Source: JBNJDJ01 sp051744845
GTDB lineage: Bacteria > Bacillota > Clostridia > Peptostreptococcales > Acidaminobacteraceae
Assembly (NCBI GenBank): GCA_051744845.1
Contig: JBNJDJ010000005.1
Coordinates: 1-61,704 of the forward strand
Direction of reading: 5' to 3'
DNA: 61,704 nt
Shown here: positions 8,377-16,573 of the stretch, one piece after another
Layout of the letters: the number at the start of each line of letters is the position of its first letter
Numbering within the stretch: the stretch's first letter is position 1
Translations under genes and position numbers: made by a program
The notes under the pieces: model-generated
Databases searched by the model: none
The model's input: only the letters and a program-made list of their open reading frames with translations
Told to the model about the DNA's origin: nothing

Positions 8377-8385
8377 ATTATACCA
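8377..8385 (-). promoter_or_regulatory. Extended -10 promoter upstream of pepP
   Basis: TGGTATAAT on the minus strand, an extended -10 with perfect hexamer, just after the yjiH-like stop. No good -35 is seen. It would give pepP a leader of about 170 bases. Confidence 0.45.
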
Positions 8386-8416
8386 TATCTTAAAAACAAA
8401 AACATTTCACTAGAAT

Positions 8417-9772
8417 TTATAAAGAAATAACACCTAGCATAGCTAATATTCTTGTTATTACAAATAATATAGGAATAGATAATACAGTTCTATAAACAAA
8501 TACTTTGATAACATCCCAGAAGTTAACACCTATTTTAGTCTCTACTAAAACCATTCCTGTTTCAGACATAAATATTAGTTGAGTAAATGCTAATACTCCA
8601 ATGAAAAATCTCGATGCTTCTGAAGGCGAACCTGATATAAATAATGCTGGTAAATACATATCTGCAAATCCTACTAAACTTGCAGGTGCCATCATTGAAG
8701 CAACTTCTTTACTATATCCAAGAAGTGTGAACACAGGAACTAATGGAGCACTAATAATATCGAAAAAAGGTGTATATTCTGCAACTATTAAACCTACTGT
8801 TCCAACAAACATAATAACTGGCAAGAACCCTACATATATTCTAACTACACCTTTAAAAGCATCTTTCATAATATCTACAAAATTAGCTTCTTTAGCAGCT
8901 TCAATTGCACTATTATAAGCATGTTGTAATACTGTTTTATCTTCTGGAATTTCAGTACTTTTTGGTTCAACACCTTCATAATATGTTTTTTTATATTTTT
9001 TCAAAGGCAATCTTGCAGTAACAAAAGCAATAATTGCAGTACTAAGAGCAATAGCCCCATAAAAAATAGGGAAAATATCACCAAAGCCTAACTCTTCTGC
9101 AACAGCAGCTGCAAAAGAAATACCTACAATTGAAAAGCTAGTTGCAATAATATAAGCTTCTCTTCTATTATAATATCCTCTTTGATATTGCTTATCTGTT
9201 ACTACTATACCGATAGTTCCATCGCCTACAAATGATGCAATTGCATCAACAGCTGAATATCCAGGAACTTTAAATAATTTCTGAACAACTGGACCTAAAA
9301 TTATACCAAGAAATTCAACAGCTCCAAAATGTGTTAAAAATGGTAAAGCTAACAAACCTACAAAAAATGTAATATATATAACTGTTAACAATCCACCACT
9401 ACCAGCCATAACACCACCAGTATTAGGATCAGTTATCATTGAACCTATTTGAGTATTTGAAAACCAATTATTAATAACCATTATATACATAAATGATCCT
9501 ATTATTCTAAGAAAAATATTTAATGGTGTAGTTTTAAATACATTATTTAAATAATCATTATCAGATGTATAAAATAAAAACAAAACAGTTCCAATAATTA
9601 CAGTTACTGCAACAGCTTGTGTGAAAAAAATAAATGGTTCAAACATATAATTAGTTACTATATATACAATATGTGATATTGCAATACTTTCATTTCCTAA
9701 AAATGAAAATGGCATTAAGAAAAATGCAAAACCAAATATTGAAAAAAACCAAAATTTGACTTTGTTCGACAT
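8417..9772 (-). CDS. YjiH-family membrane protein (nucleoside-recognition/Gate domain)
   Basis: This 451-residue integral membrane protein has about ten hydrophobic helices and loops with conserved GDGTIGIVVTDKQY and MAPASLVGFADMYLPALF, as in the YjiH family of Gate-domain proteins. Family members are thought to be transporters of small organic solutes, but no substrate is established. The N-terminus is a typical hydrophobic start without cleavable signal. The start follows AAGGGGGAATTATT. It has its own intergenic region on both sides. A role in nutrient uptake beside the peptide transporter is inference. Confidence 0.75.
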   Translation of the reverse strand: MSNKVKFWFFSIFGFAFFLMPFSFLGNESIAISHIVYIVTNYMFEPFIFFTQAVAVTVIIGTVLFLFYTSDNDYLNNVFKTTPLNIFLRIIGSFMYIMVINNWFSNTQIGSMITDPNTGGVMAGSGGLLTVIYITFFVGLLALPFLTHFGAVEFLGIILGPVVQKLFKVPGYSAVDAIASFVGDGTIGIVVTDKQYQRGYYNRREAYIIATSFSIVGISFAAAVAEELGFGDIFPIFYGAIALSTAIIAFVTARLPLKKYKKTYYEGVEPKSTEIPEDKTVLQHAYNSAIEAAKEANFVDIMKDAFKGVVRIYVGFLPVIMFVGTVGLIVAEYTPFFDIISAPLVPVFTLLGYSKEVASMMAPASLVGFADMYLPALFISGSPSEASRFFIGVLAFTQLIFMSETGMVLVETKIGVNFWDVIKVFVYRTVLSIPILFVITRILAMLGVISL

Positions 9773-10149
9773 AATAATTCCCCCTTGTATAATTAAAGTG
9801 CTAGTTAATATTAAATTATTTATTGATTATTATAAAATTTGTTTTAAATTTTTTCTATAAAAGCTTATTATATTATTATATATTTAATTACTATTTTTTA
9901 ACTTTAGAAAAAAATTAAAGAAAGTTTTATTATATATAAGTCGTAACAAAGAAATTTAAAATGTTGATTTTATATCTTTACTTAATTTAACGTTAGTAAA
10001 AAAATTTTCTTTCTTATTTTGCTTAAATTAATAGATCTTTTTTATGAATTTATAAAACTCTAAAGTTTTAAGATGATATTTAAATTTAAAACAAATTATT
10101 GAAAGACAAAATCTTACTTTAAGTGTTTTTATTATATTTATAATTTTAT
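9773..10149. other. AT-rich intergenic region without recognised gene
   Basis: About 375 bases between the YjiH-like gene and the peptide-transporter terminator. Both strands carry frequent stops and no ribosome site with a following frame. The YjiH promoter must lie here, but several AT-rich hexamers compete and I cannot choose one. The short inverted repeat AACTTT...AAAGTT near 9900-9925 is the only structure noted. Confidence 0.6.
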
Positions 10150-10190
10150 TTAAAATTAAAAGAAACCAAATAATCTTATTTAGTTTCTTT
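10150..10190 (-). terminator. Intrinsic terminator after the peptide transporter
   Basis: A 15-bp stem (10159-10173 with 10176-10190), perfect in minus-strand RNA with one G-U pair, is followed by TTAATTTTAAAT. It lies 10 bases past the stop. Confidence 0.75.
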
Positions 10191-10200
10191 TATAAATTTT

Positions 10201-11604
10201 TTAAAGAGCTTTTTCTTCTATAACTTCTGAGCTAGTTCCTTGAATATTATCTTCATCTTCATCAAGAAGTGCTTTCAATTTCTTTTCGAAAATAAATAAC
10301 AACACAGCACATACAAATAAAACTGCTGGAATAACACTATAAGAAACTATTGGTGAAAATTTAGATGTTATTGCATATATATATCCATATGATTTACCTG
10401 CAAAGAATGTAGCAAAGAACCAAATTCCCATTAATACTGAAAATATTTTATTAGGTGCATATTTAGTTACAAATGAACTCCCTAAAGGTGAGAAAAACAT
10501 TTCTCCAATAGTTAATAATACACCAAATGCAATTAACCAACCTAAACTTGCTTTAGCAGTTTCAGGTGCTCCTACTCCTCTAGTAAATTCTGCAAATACT
10601 AACATTAAGAAAGCTATACCTAAAAATACTAATCCAAATGCTAGCTTTTTAAATAAACTCATATCTCCTTGAGGACGTTTTGCTAATTTAGCCCATAAAA
10701 TACCAAGTAAAGGTCCTAAAATAATACATGACATTGAATTTAATGAATCAAACCATGAAAGTGGAATTTGGAAATTATTTACAGACATATTTATAAAAGT
10801 TCCACCGTAATCATAAGCTGCTAAATAAGTTAAATACCAAAACACCCAGAAAACTATTGAAAATAATGATACTATAATAATTGCTGCTGTTCTTTTCTTT
10901 TCTGATTTAGTAAGTGGTTTTGCTTCTTTAGCTTCTTCTTGTTCCTCTAAATTTTTACCAGCTTTAAAAGGCTTTTTACCAACATCACCTAAAAATCGCA
11001 TTCCAAATACAATCCATGCAAAGTCAAGTGCACAAATCGCTGCACAAACTTTAAAAGCTTGTCTAAATCCTTGAACTCCATTTGCTGCAAATGTTTTTGT
11101 TACTAAAATACCAACTAAAGTTGTTCCAATAAATGCACCAATATTAATAAATGAATATTGAGTAGAAAATGCTGCATCTAATTCTTCTTGATCTGCAAAT
11201 AATGCACCACTCATTGCTGCTAAATTACCTTTAAATAATCCAGTACCTACTGCAATTAAAGCAACCATTGTATTCATGCCTACTAATCCTTGAGCACTAG
11301 ATCCTACCCAGTAACCTATCCCCATTAAGGCAACTCCTGTTGGTACACAATAACGAGCACCTATCCATCTATCACTTATATAACCACCAATTACTGGAGC
11401 TAAATAAGTAAATGCAACTAAATTAGATTGAACTAATGCTGCTTGTACTTTAGTTAAACCTAATCCTCCTGTCATAACTGTTGCTGTAATAAATACAAAA
11501 ACTAAATACTTTGCTGAGTAATATGCCATTCTTTCAAACATATAACTTATACAACATACATAAAAGCCAAAAGGCTTTTTCGTCTTCTTAGCTAACTCGC
11601 TCAT
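10201..11604 (-). CDS. POT-family proton-coupled oligopeptide transporter
   Basis: It imports di- and tripeptides across the cytoplasmic membrane with protons. The 467-residue major-facilitator protein has twelve or more membrane helices. The first helix holds YMFERMAYYSAKYLV, the local form of the ExxER(F)xYY proton-coupling motif of the PTR2/POT family. GGYISDRWIGARY is the loop-2 signature, and GLFKGNLAAMSGALF matches the conserved segment in helix 4. The hydrophilic centre (about 215-240) is rich in Lys and Glu. The start follows TAGGAGGGG. It has its own promoter and terminator. Expression may be tied to peptide availability, but I see no operator that proves this. Confidence 0.88.
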   Translation of the reverse strand: MSELAKKTKKPFGFYVCCISYMFERMAYYSAKYLVFVFITATVMTGGLGLTKVQAALVQSNLVAFTYLAPVIGGYISDRWIGARYCVPTGVALMGIGYWVGSSAQGLVGMNTMVALIAVGTGLFKGNLAAMSGALFADQEELDAAFSTQYSFINIGAFIGTTLVGILVTKTFAANGVQGFRQAFKVCAAICALDFAWIVFGMRFLGDVGKKPFKAGKNLEEQEEAKEAKPLTKSEKKRTAAIIIVSLFSIVFWVFWYLTYLAAYDYGGTFINMSVNNFQIPLSWFDSLNSMSCIILGPLLGILWAKLAKRPQGDMSLFKKLAFGLVFLGIAFLMLVFAEFTRGVGAPETAKASLGWLIAFGVLLTIGEMFFSPLGSSFVTKYAPNKIFSVLMGIWFFATFFAGKSYGYIYAITSKFSPIVSYSVIPAVLFVCAVLLFIFEKKLKALLDEDEDNIQGTSSEVIEEKAL

Positions 11605-11631
11605 AAACCCCTCCTATTTAATATATATTTA

Positions 11632-11665
11632 GATAGTAAATAAAATTGATATATTTTTCACTATC
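11632..11665 (-). repeat. Inverted repeat in the peptide-transporter leader
   Basis: GATAGT and ACTATC flank a 22-base AT-rich centre that is itself partly self-complementary. It lies 27 bases before the start codon. It could be an operator or RNA hairpin; function unknown. Confidence 0.25.
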
Positions 11666-11679
11666 ATTTTCCATTATAC

Positions 11680-11708
11680 ATCTTAACATAGTTTTTTTAC
11701 TATAGCAA
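11680..11708 (-). promoter_or_regulatory. Promoter of the peptide transporter
   Basis: On the minus strand TTGCTA (11703-11708), 17 bases, TAAGAT (11680-11685). A perfect TATAAT just beyond (11673-11678) is an alternative -10. Confidence 0.55.
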
Positions 11709-11757
11709 TAATTATTTTATTAATACTTCAATTTATTACAAAAATATAATATTTAAT

Positions 11758-11792
11758 TAAAAAATTCCTAACCAATTAATTGATTAGGAATG
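11758..11792 (-). terminator. Intrinsic terminator after cbiX
   Basis: On the minus strand ATTCCTAA...TTAGGAAT (11785-11792 with 11765-11772), extended by CAATTAATTG in the centre, followed by TTTTTT. Confidence 0.85.
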
Positions 11793-11807
11793 TATTTAAA
11801 TTATATA

Positions 11808-12179
11808 TTATAATATATCTTGTACTCTTTTAATTAAAATATCAGCTAATTTATCTTCTTTACCTATCGGCTCACCAAATTTAAATTCAACTGATGGATA
11901 TTTTTTTTGAAGTTTTTCTATTAGTTCTGGTATGTCTTCTTTAATATGAATACCTTTATATAAAAAGTATGGAACCATATATACTTTTTTTATACCTTCA
12001 TTAACAAATTTTTCAACTTTTGTTTCAATAGAAGGCTTGCACAATTCCATATGAGCGCCATCTATTTGAAAAAATTTTTCTTTACTTTTTTCTTTAACCT
12101 TATTTACAATATAATTAAAAACTTCTTGAGCTTCTTTTGATCTACTTCCATGACCAACAATTAATAATCCTTTTTTCAT
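11808..12179 (-). CDS. cbiX: Sirohydrochlorin cobaltochelatase, short form
   Basis: It inserts cobalt into sirohydrochlorin in anaerobic cobalamin synthesis, in the cytoplasm. The 123-residue protein is the single-domain CbiX(S) type. Metal and tetrapyrrole ligands are seen in VGHGSRS (His10) and in GIHIKEDIPE; GAHMELCKPSIE matches the conserved middle segment. The frame extends five codons upstream, but those codons contain the GGAGGAAG ribosome site, so the ATG at 12179-12177 is the start. It is preceded by a cobalamin riboswitch, which supports the cobalt rather than iron or nickel reading. No other cobalamin gene is adjacent. A ferrochelatase-like role in sirohaem is the main alternative. 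Confidence 0.85.
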   Translation of the reverse strand: MKKGLLIVGHGSRSKEAQEVFNYIVNKVKEKSKEKFFQIDGAHMELCKPSIETKVEKFVNEGIKKVYMVPYFLYKGIHIKEDIPELIEKLQKKYPSVEFKFGEPIGKEDKLADILIKRVQDIL

Positions 12180-12230
12180 TCTTCCTCCAAACATATTCTA
12201 AATTTTAATCTAAGGATTAATATTATAGAA

Positions 12231-12416
12231 CCCAAAGAATAAACTTTGGATAGCTATTTCAATCCCGAAATAGTTTACCAACTCAAAGGTAGGTCTCCTG
12301 GCTAGTATTAAGCTTTTACCTTCCCATATAAAACAGTGGTTTTAAAAGCATTTACATACACTACAGTAGCGGGCGCTGCATCATTTTACGATTTCCCTGT
12401 TATACACCTTTGAGCT
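12231..12416 (-). promoter_or_regulatory. Cobalamin riboswitch with expression platform
   Basis: The minus-strand RNA shows the class hallmarks: outer stem P1 CTCAAAGGT/ACCTTTGAG (12406-12414 with 12283-12291), AACAGGGAA, GCAGCGCCCGC, the ACCACTGT segment, GGGAAGG, and the B12-box core AGCCAGGAGACC just inside P1. Two further hairpins follow before cbiX: CTATTTC/GAAATAG (12255-12274) and CCAAAG/CTTTGG (12231-12249). These are the likely expression platform. High cobalamin should lower cbiX expression, by established behaviour of the class. Confidence 0.93.
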
Positions 12417-12422
12417 AATTAA

Positions 12423-12451
12423 AGAATATCATTTTAAAATATATTTTTCAA
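12423..12451 (-). promoter_or_regulatory. Promoter of the riboswitch-cbiX transcript
   Basis: On the minus strand TTGAAA (12446-12451), exactly 17 bases, TATTCT (12423-12428). The predicted start near 12416 coincides with the beginning of riboswitch stem P1. Confidence 0.7.
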
Positions 12452-12456
12452 TATTT

Positions 12457-13005
12457 TTAATCGAATATATTTGGAGTAATAATAGATAATAACTTTGTAT
12501 CTTTTTCAGATTCATTTTTCCATAAATGTTTTTTAGTAGATGGATAATGGATAGAATCTCCTTTTTCAAGTACAAATTTTTTATCATCTAAAAAAACAAT
12601 TAACTTACCTTCTAATACATATACAAATTCTTCGCCTAAGTGTTTAAATGCATGACCATGATCTTTTTTAGGTGGGATTACAACTAACATAGATTCTAAC
12701 TCTCTATTTGAAAATGCTCCACTTATACGAGTAAGTAATGAATTACACCCATCCATTTTAAATTCTTTATGCTCATTTTTTTTAACTAAATATTTATTAT
12801 TTTCATTTGTTTTAAAAAAATAAGTTATTGGTATATCTAAAGCTGTAGCTATTTTTTTTAAAGAAGTAATTGCTAGTGTAGAATTACCTCTTTCAACTTG
12901 AGATAAAAAGCTAATTGATAAATCAGTTTTTTCACTTAAATCTTTCAAAGTTAAATCTTTCTCTTTTCTGAATTTTCTAATTTTTTTTGATATTTCTTCA
13001 ATCAT
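12457..13005 (-). CDS. XRE-family regulator with C-terminal cupin sensor
   Basis: This is a 182-residue DNA-binding regulator: helix-turn-helix at about 1-65 (LTLKDLSEKTDLSISFLSQVE is the recognition unit), a linker, then a cupin barrel at about 105-178 with HAFKHLGEEFVYVLEG and the second cupin motif GDSIHYPSTKKHLWKN. Such proteins sense a small molecule in the cupin, but the ligand varies and cannot be told here. The open frame starts four codons earlier (13017), but those codons contain the GGAGG ribosome site, so I start at 13005. It follows hprK by 17 bases and is probably co-transcribed with uvrC-hprK. Confidence 0.85.
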   Translation of the reverse strand: MIEEISKKIRKFRKEKDLTLKDLSEKTDLSISFLSQVERGNSTLAITSLKKIATALDIPITYFFKTNENNKYLVKKNEHKEFKMDGCNSLLTRISGAFSNRELESMLVVIPPKKDHGHAFKHLGEEFVYVLEGKLIVFLDDKKFVLEKGDSIHYPSTKKHLWKNESEKDTKLLSIITPNIFD

Positions 13006-13022
13006 TTCATCCTCCATAAATA

Positions 13023-13928
13023 TTACTGATTCATCATTCTACTTTCTAAATCTACAGCTGCATTATACCCCATTTCTTTTTGTCTATGATTAATTGCTGC
13101 TGCTTCGATTATCATAGCTAAATTTCTACCTGGTTTTACAGGTATTTCTAATTTTGATACCTTTCTATCTAAAATATCAGTATATTGATCATCTAATCCT
13201 AGCCTATCATAACTTTTAACTTTATCCCATTTTTCAAATTTTATTACTAAATCAATTTGTTTTTCTTCTCTAACAGAACCAATTCCATATAATTTAGAAA
13301 TATCAATAATACCAATACCTCTAATTTCTAAAAGATTCTTTATAATCTCCGGAGCTTCTCCACTTAAATTTTTTTCACCTTTTTGTCTAATCATTATAGC
13401 ATCATCTGCTATAAATCTATGTCCTCTTTTAATAAGTTCTAGAGCTGTTTCAGATTTACCAATTCCACTTTCACCAAATATTAATATCCCTATACCATAT
13501 ACATCAACTAAAACCCCGTGGACTGTTACAGTTTTAGCAAGTTTTTTATCTAAAAAATCTAAAGTCTTAGAAGTAAACTTTGTTGTAGCATATTTACTAG
13601 ATAATATATATACATCTTTTTTCTTAGCCACTTCTAAAAATTCATCAAAAATTTCTAATTCTCTAGTAAAAACAAGACATGGAATATTATAATCCATTAA
13701 TTTTTTAGCAATATCTTTTCTTGTTTTAGAACTTACACCATTTAAATAAGACCATTCGCTATTACCTATTACTTGAACTCTTTTTGAAACAAAATGTTCA
13801 TAGTATTTGACTAACTGCAAGCCTATTCTATTAACTTCACTAGAAGAAAGCTTGATCTCTTTACTCGATTCATTAATTACTTTTAAATTACAATTTTTTA
13901 TGTACTGTTTAATGTCAACTGTCTTCAT
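13023..13928 (-). CDS. hprK: HPr kinase/phosphorylase
   Basis: It phosphorylates and dephosphorylates Ser46 of HPr, controlling carbon catabolite repression and sugar uptake. At 301 residues it has normal length. The N-terminal domain is at 1-130, the catalytic His137 lies in TVHGVLV, the P-loop GESGIGKS is at 152-159, and the family signature LEIRGIGIIDI follows near 205-215. Start ATG follows AGGAGGATAA, 8 bases past the uvrC stop, so it is in the uvrC transcript. HprK implies an HPr protein and CcpA-type control elsewhere in the genome, a mark of low-GC Gram-positive bacteria. Confidence 0.95.
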   Translation of the reverse strand: MKTVDIKQYIKNCNLKVINESSKEIKLSSSEVNRIGLQLVKYYEHFVSKRVQVIGNSEWSYLNGVSSKTRKDIAKKLMDYNIPCLVFTRELEIFDEFLEVAKKKDVYILSSKYATTKFTSKTLDFLDKKLAKTVTVHGVLVDVYGIGILIFGESGIGKSETALELIKRGHRFIADDAIMIRQKGEKNLSGEAPEIIKNLLEIRGIGIIDISKLYGIGSVREEKQIDLVIKFEKWDKVKSYDRLGLDDQYTDILDRKVSKLEIPVKPGRNLAMIIEAAAINHRQKEMGYNAAVDLESRMMNQ

Positions 13929-13936
13929 TTATCCTC

Positions 13937-15778
13937 CTATTCATTGAAAAATTTAAAAATTTTATTAGCTATGTTTTTGCTTATTCCATTAACTTCTATT
14001 AATTGCTCTATTGATGCATTTTTAATATTTTCTATCTTTTTAAAATGTTTCATTAATTTTATTTTTCTCTTTTTACCAATCCCAGAAATTTCATCTAATA
14101 TTGATTTTGTCATATGCTTTTTTCTAACAGATTTATGATAGTTAATAGCAAATCTATGTACTTCTTCTTGAATTTGAGAAACTAATTTAAAAGCATATTT
14201 ATATTTTTTTAAATATATTTTTTTGCCATTATAAAAAAGTGCTTCAGTTTTATGATAATCATCTTTAACCATCCCACAAACAGGGATATCAATTTCTAAA
14301 GCTTTTAAGACTTTTTTTGTAGCATTTACATGTCCTTTTCCTCCATCAATAAATAAAATATCAGGAAAAATATTAAATTTAAAATTTTCTTTTAACTTAG
14401 ACTTTTCTTTTATCTTTTCTAATTCATCTAAACCTCTATTAAATCTTCTAAAAAGTATTTCTTGCATTGATAAATAATCATCAGCACCTTCAACAGTTTT
14501 TATTTTAAACCTTCTATAACCATTAGGTTTTTTCTTTCCATTTTCATATACAACCATAGAACCTACTGAATAAACTCCATAAATATTTGAAATATCATAA
14601 GCTTCTATTCTTTCTACTGATTTAACTTTTAAAATATTTTTAAGCTCATTTTTAGAACTATTAACAAATTTCTTTTCAAAATTTATTTTTTCTTCAAATT
14701 TAGTTAAAAATTCTTTTGAATTTTTTGTAACTAAGTCAATTTGTTTTTTCTTTTCGCCTATTTTAGGAACTTTAATATCAACTTTTTTACCTTTTAATTC
14801 TGTTAACCAATCTACAATTAAACTTTGATTTTCAATTTTATCTTTAATATAAATCTTTTTAGGAATTAATTTTGCACCTGTATAAAATTGAGTAACAAAC
14901 GAATTAATAATATTTTCTTTTTCTAAATCAAAGGTGAATTTATCTCTTCCTATTAATTTTCCACCTCTAATAAAAAATACCATAATACATATTTTTAAAT
15001 CACCTTTATAATAAGAAATTACATCGTAAATATCTCCTTTTACAGAATTAATTTTTTGCTTTTCTTTAAGTTTTTTTATAGACTCTAGCCTGTCTCGATA
15101 TTCTGCCGCTACTTCAAAATTTAAATCTTTAGCAGATTTTTTCATTTGGAATTTTAATTTATTAATTAAATACTGTTGGTTGCCATTTAAAATATCAATA
15201 GCTTTTTTAACTAAAGCATTATATTTTTTAACATCTATATCAAATTGACAAGGTCCTAAACATTTATCGATATGATAATTTAAACATACCTTTAAATTTT
15301 TTCTATTTAAATTTAAATTACATTTTCGTAATTTTAAAATATCATGTATTGCATCTATTGTAGTCTTTACTGCATTTACATTAGTATATGGACCAAAATA
15401 TTTTGATCCATCTTTCCTAAATTCTCTTGTCATAAATAATCTAGGATATTTTTCATTAATTGTAATCTTAATATAAGGATATTGTTTATCATCTCTAAGT
15501 AAAATATTAAATCTAGGGTTATGTTTTTTTATTAAATTAGATTCTAAAATCAATGCTTCTTTTTCAGTATCAGTAATAAAATATTCAAATTCATAAATGT
15601 TTTTAACTAAAGTCTGTACTTTACTTCTTTTAGAATTAAATGAAGTAAAATAAGATCTAACTCTTTTAGATAAATTCTTAGATTTTCCTACATATATTAT
15701 ATTATTATTTTTATCTTTCATCAAATATACCCCAGGTTTTTGAGGTAATTTTTCTAATTGTTTTTTTATATTAAACAT
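13937..15778 (-). CDS. uvrC: Excinuclease ABC subunit C
   Basis: It makes both incisions in nucleotide excision repair after UvrA/UvrB damage recognition. The 613-residue protein shows the GIY-YIG nuclease at the N-terminus (KPGVYLMKDK then IIYVGKSKNL), a cysteine cluster (CNLNL, CLNYHIDKCLGPC), the UVR motif for UvrB binding near 205-240, the RNase-H-like 5' nuclease (YDISNI, FIDGGKGH) and C-terminal helix-hairpin-helix repeats. It heads the uvrC-hprK-XRE cluster and is divergent from the plus-strand membrane-protein gene. uvrB and uvrA are nearby but in a separate transcript. Confidence 0.95.
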   Translation of the reverse strand: MFNIKKQLEKLPQKPGVYLMKDKNNNIIYVGKSKNLSKRVRSYFTSFNSKRSKVQTLVKNIYEFEYFITDTEKEALILESNLIKKHNPRFNILLRDDKQYPYIKITINEKYPRLFMTREFRKDGSKYFGPYTNVNAVKTTIDAIHDILKLRKCNLNLNRKNLKVCLNYHIDKCLGPCQFDIDVKKYNALVKKAIDILNGNQQYLINKLKFQMKKSAKDLNFEVAAEYRDRLESIKKLKEKQKINSVKGDIYDVISYYKGDLKICIMVFFIRGGKLIGRDKFTFDLEKENIINSFVTQFYTGAKLIPKKIYIKDKIENQSLIVDWLTELKGKKVDIKVPKIGEKKKQIDLVTKNSKEFLTKFEEKINFEKKFVNSSKNELKNILKVKSVERIEAYDISNIYGVYSVGSMVVYENGKKKPNGYRRFKIKTVEGADDYLSMQEILFRRFNRGLDELEKIKEKSKLKENFKFNIFPDILFIDGGKGHVNATKKVLKALEIDIPVCGMVKDDYHKTEALFYNGKKIYLKKYKYAFKLVSQIQEEVHRFAINYHKSVRKKHMTKSILDEISGIGKKRKIKLMKHFKKIENIKNASIEQLIEVNGISKNIANKIFKFFNE

Positions 15779-15873
15779 AAAAAAGCCTTTCTATTTTATC
15801 ATATCAAATTTTTTCAAATTATACTATATATTTGAATTTTTTTTTGTTAAAATACATAATAAGGAGTGGTCAA

Positions 15874-16536
15874 ATGAAAAATTCATTTAAAGCAATAAAT
15901 TTTGTAATACCTTTTATGTTAATTGTTAGTATATTTTCTTTTATTGTACCGAATATACCTGGAATTGAAAATGGAAATTTATTTTTTATTTTATTAGTTT
16001 GCTCAATAATAATAGTTTTTCCATTAATCCAATGTTTTTTAAGATATTTATATTATAAAAAACACTTTGATAAACATAATTATCTTTTCGATTTAAAATT
16101 AGCTGAATCAAAACTTTATCAAAGAATAATATATTACTTACTTATATTTTTAGTTTTAATTTTTCCAATTATTGGTAAGAATTTTAATTTTAATAAACTA
16201 ACTAATTTTAATATTGCAGTTATTATTTTATCTGTATTAGCAAGTGAATTATTATTATATATTAGTTTTAATAAAACAAAATTTTATTTTTATAAAGATA
16301 AAATTTTAATCTTTGGAATAGATTTAAGAATAAATTTACCTATAGGTAATACTTTAAATTCCAATTCTGGAGTATATCATTATGGAGAGTTTAAATATTT
16401 TAAACAAAAAAATAATACTTTAACTCTTTTTTTAACAGAAAATGATACTTTAAAAATGTATTTACCAGAAAATTTAAAAAAACAAATTACTAATTATTTA
16501 ATTGATAAAAAAATTAATTATAGAAAAGGTAATTAA
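15874..16536 (+). CDS. Hypothetical membrane protein
   Basis: I do not recognise this gene. The 220-residue product has four likely membrane helices (about 8-28, 34-53, 83-102, 113-133) with a basic loop between the second and third, then a C-terminal soluble part (about 138-220) rich in alternating hydrophobic residues, suggesting a small beta-rich domain like a bacterial PH fold. That fold guess is inference. The frame extends 14 codons upstream, but AAGGAG at 15861-15866 puts the start at 15874. It is one of two plus-strand genes here, divergent from uvrC and convergent with uvrA, and monocistronic. Base composition matches its neighbours. Confidence 0.75.
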   Translation: MKNSFKAINFVIPFMLIVSIFSFIVPNIPGIENGNLFFILLVCSIIIVFPLIQCFLRYLYYKKHFDKHNYLFDLKLAESKLYQRIIYYLLIFLVLIFPIIGKNFNFNKLTNFNIAVIILSVLASELLLYISFNKTKFYFYKDKILIFGIDLRINLPIGNTLNSNSGVYHYGEFKYFKQKNNTLTLFLTENDTLKMYLPENLKKQITNYLIDKKINYRKGN

Positions 16537-16562
16537 AATAGCCAATTTAAATTGGCTATTTT
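16535..16562. terminator. Bidirectional terminator between the membrane-protein gene and uvrA
   Basis: A perfect 28-bp palindrome centred on 16548/16549 (AATAGCCAATTT arms) with A/T runs on both sides, lying between convergent stop codons. Confidence 0.9.
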
Positions 16563-16573
16563 TTATTTATTTA

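Noticed and set aside
9773..10149. Small RNA or short gene in the gap before the YjiH-like gene
   Set aside because: Only AT-rich sequence and weak inverted repeats; no promoter-terminator pair on either strand.
12180..12194. Upstream start of cbiX adding five residues
   Set aside because: These codons are the GGAGGAAG ribosome site of the downstream ATG; the same error affects upstream starts of the HIT, XRE/cupin, infB, nusA, fapA, cheC and flhG genes.
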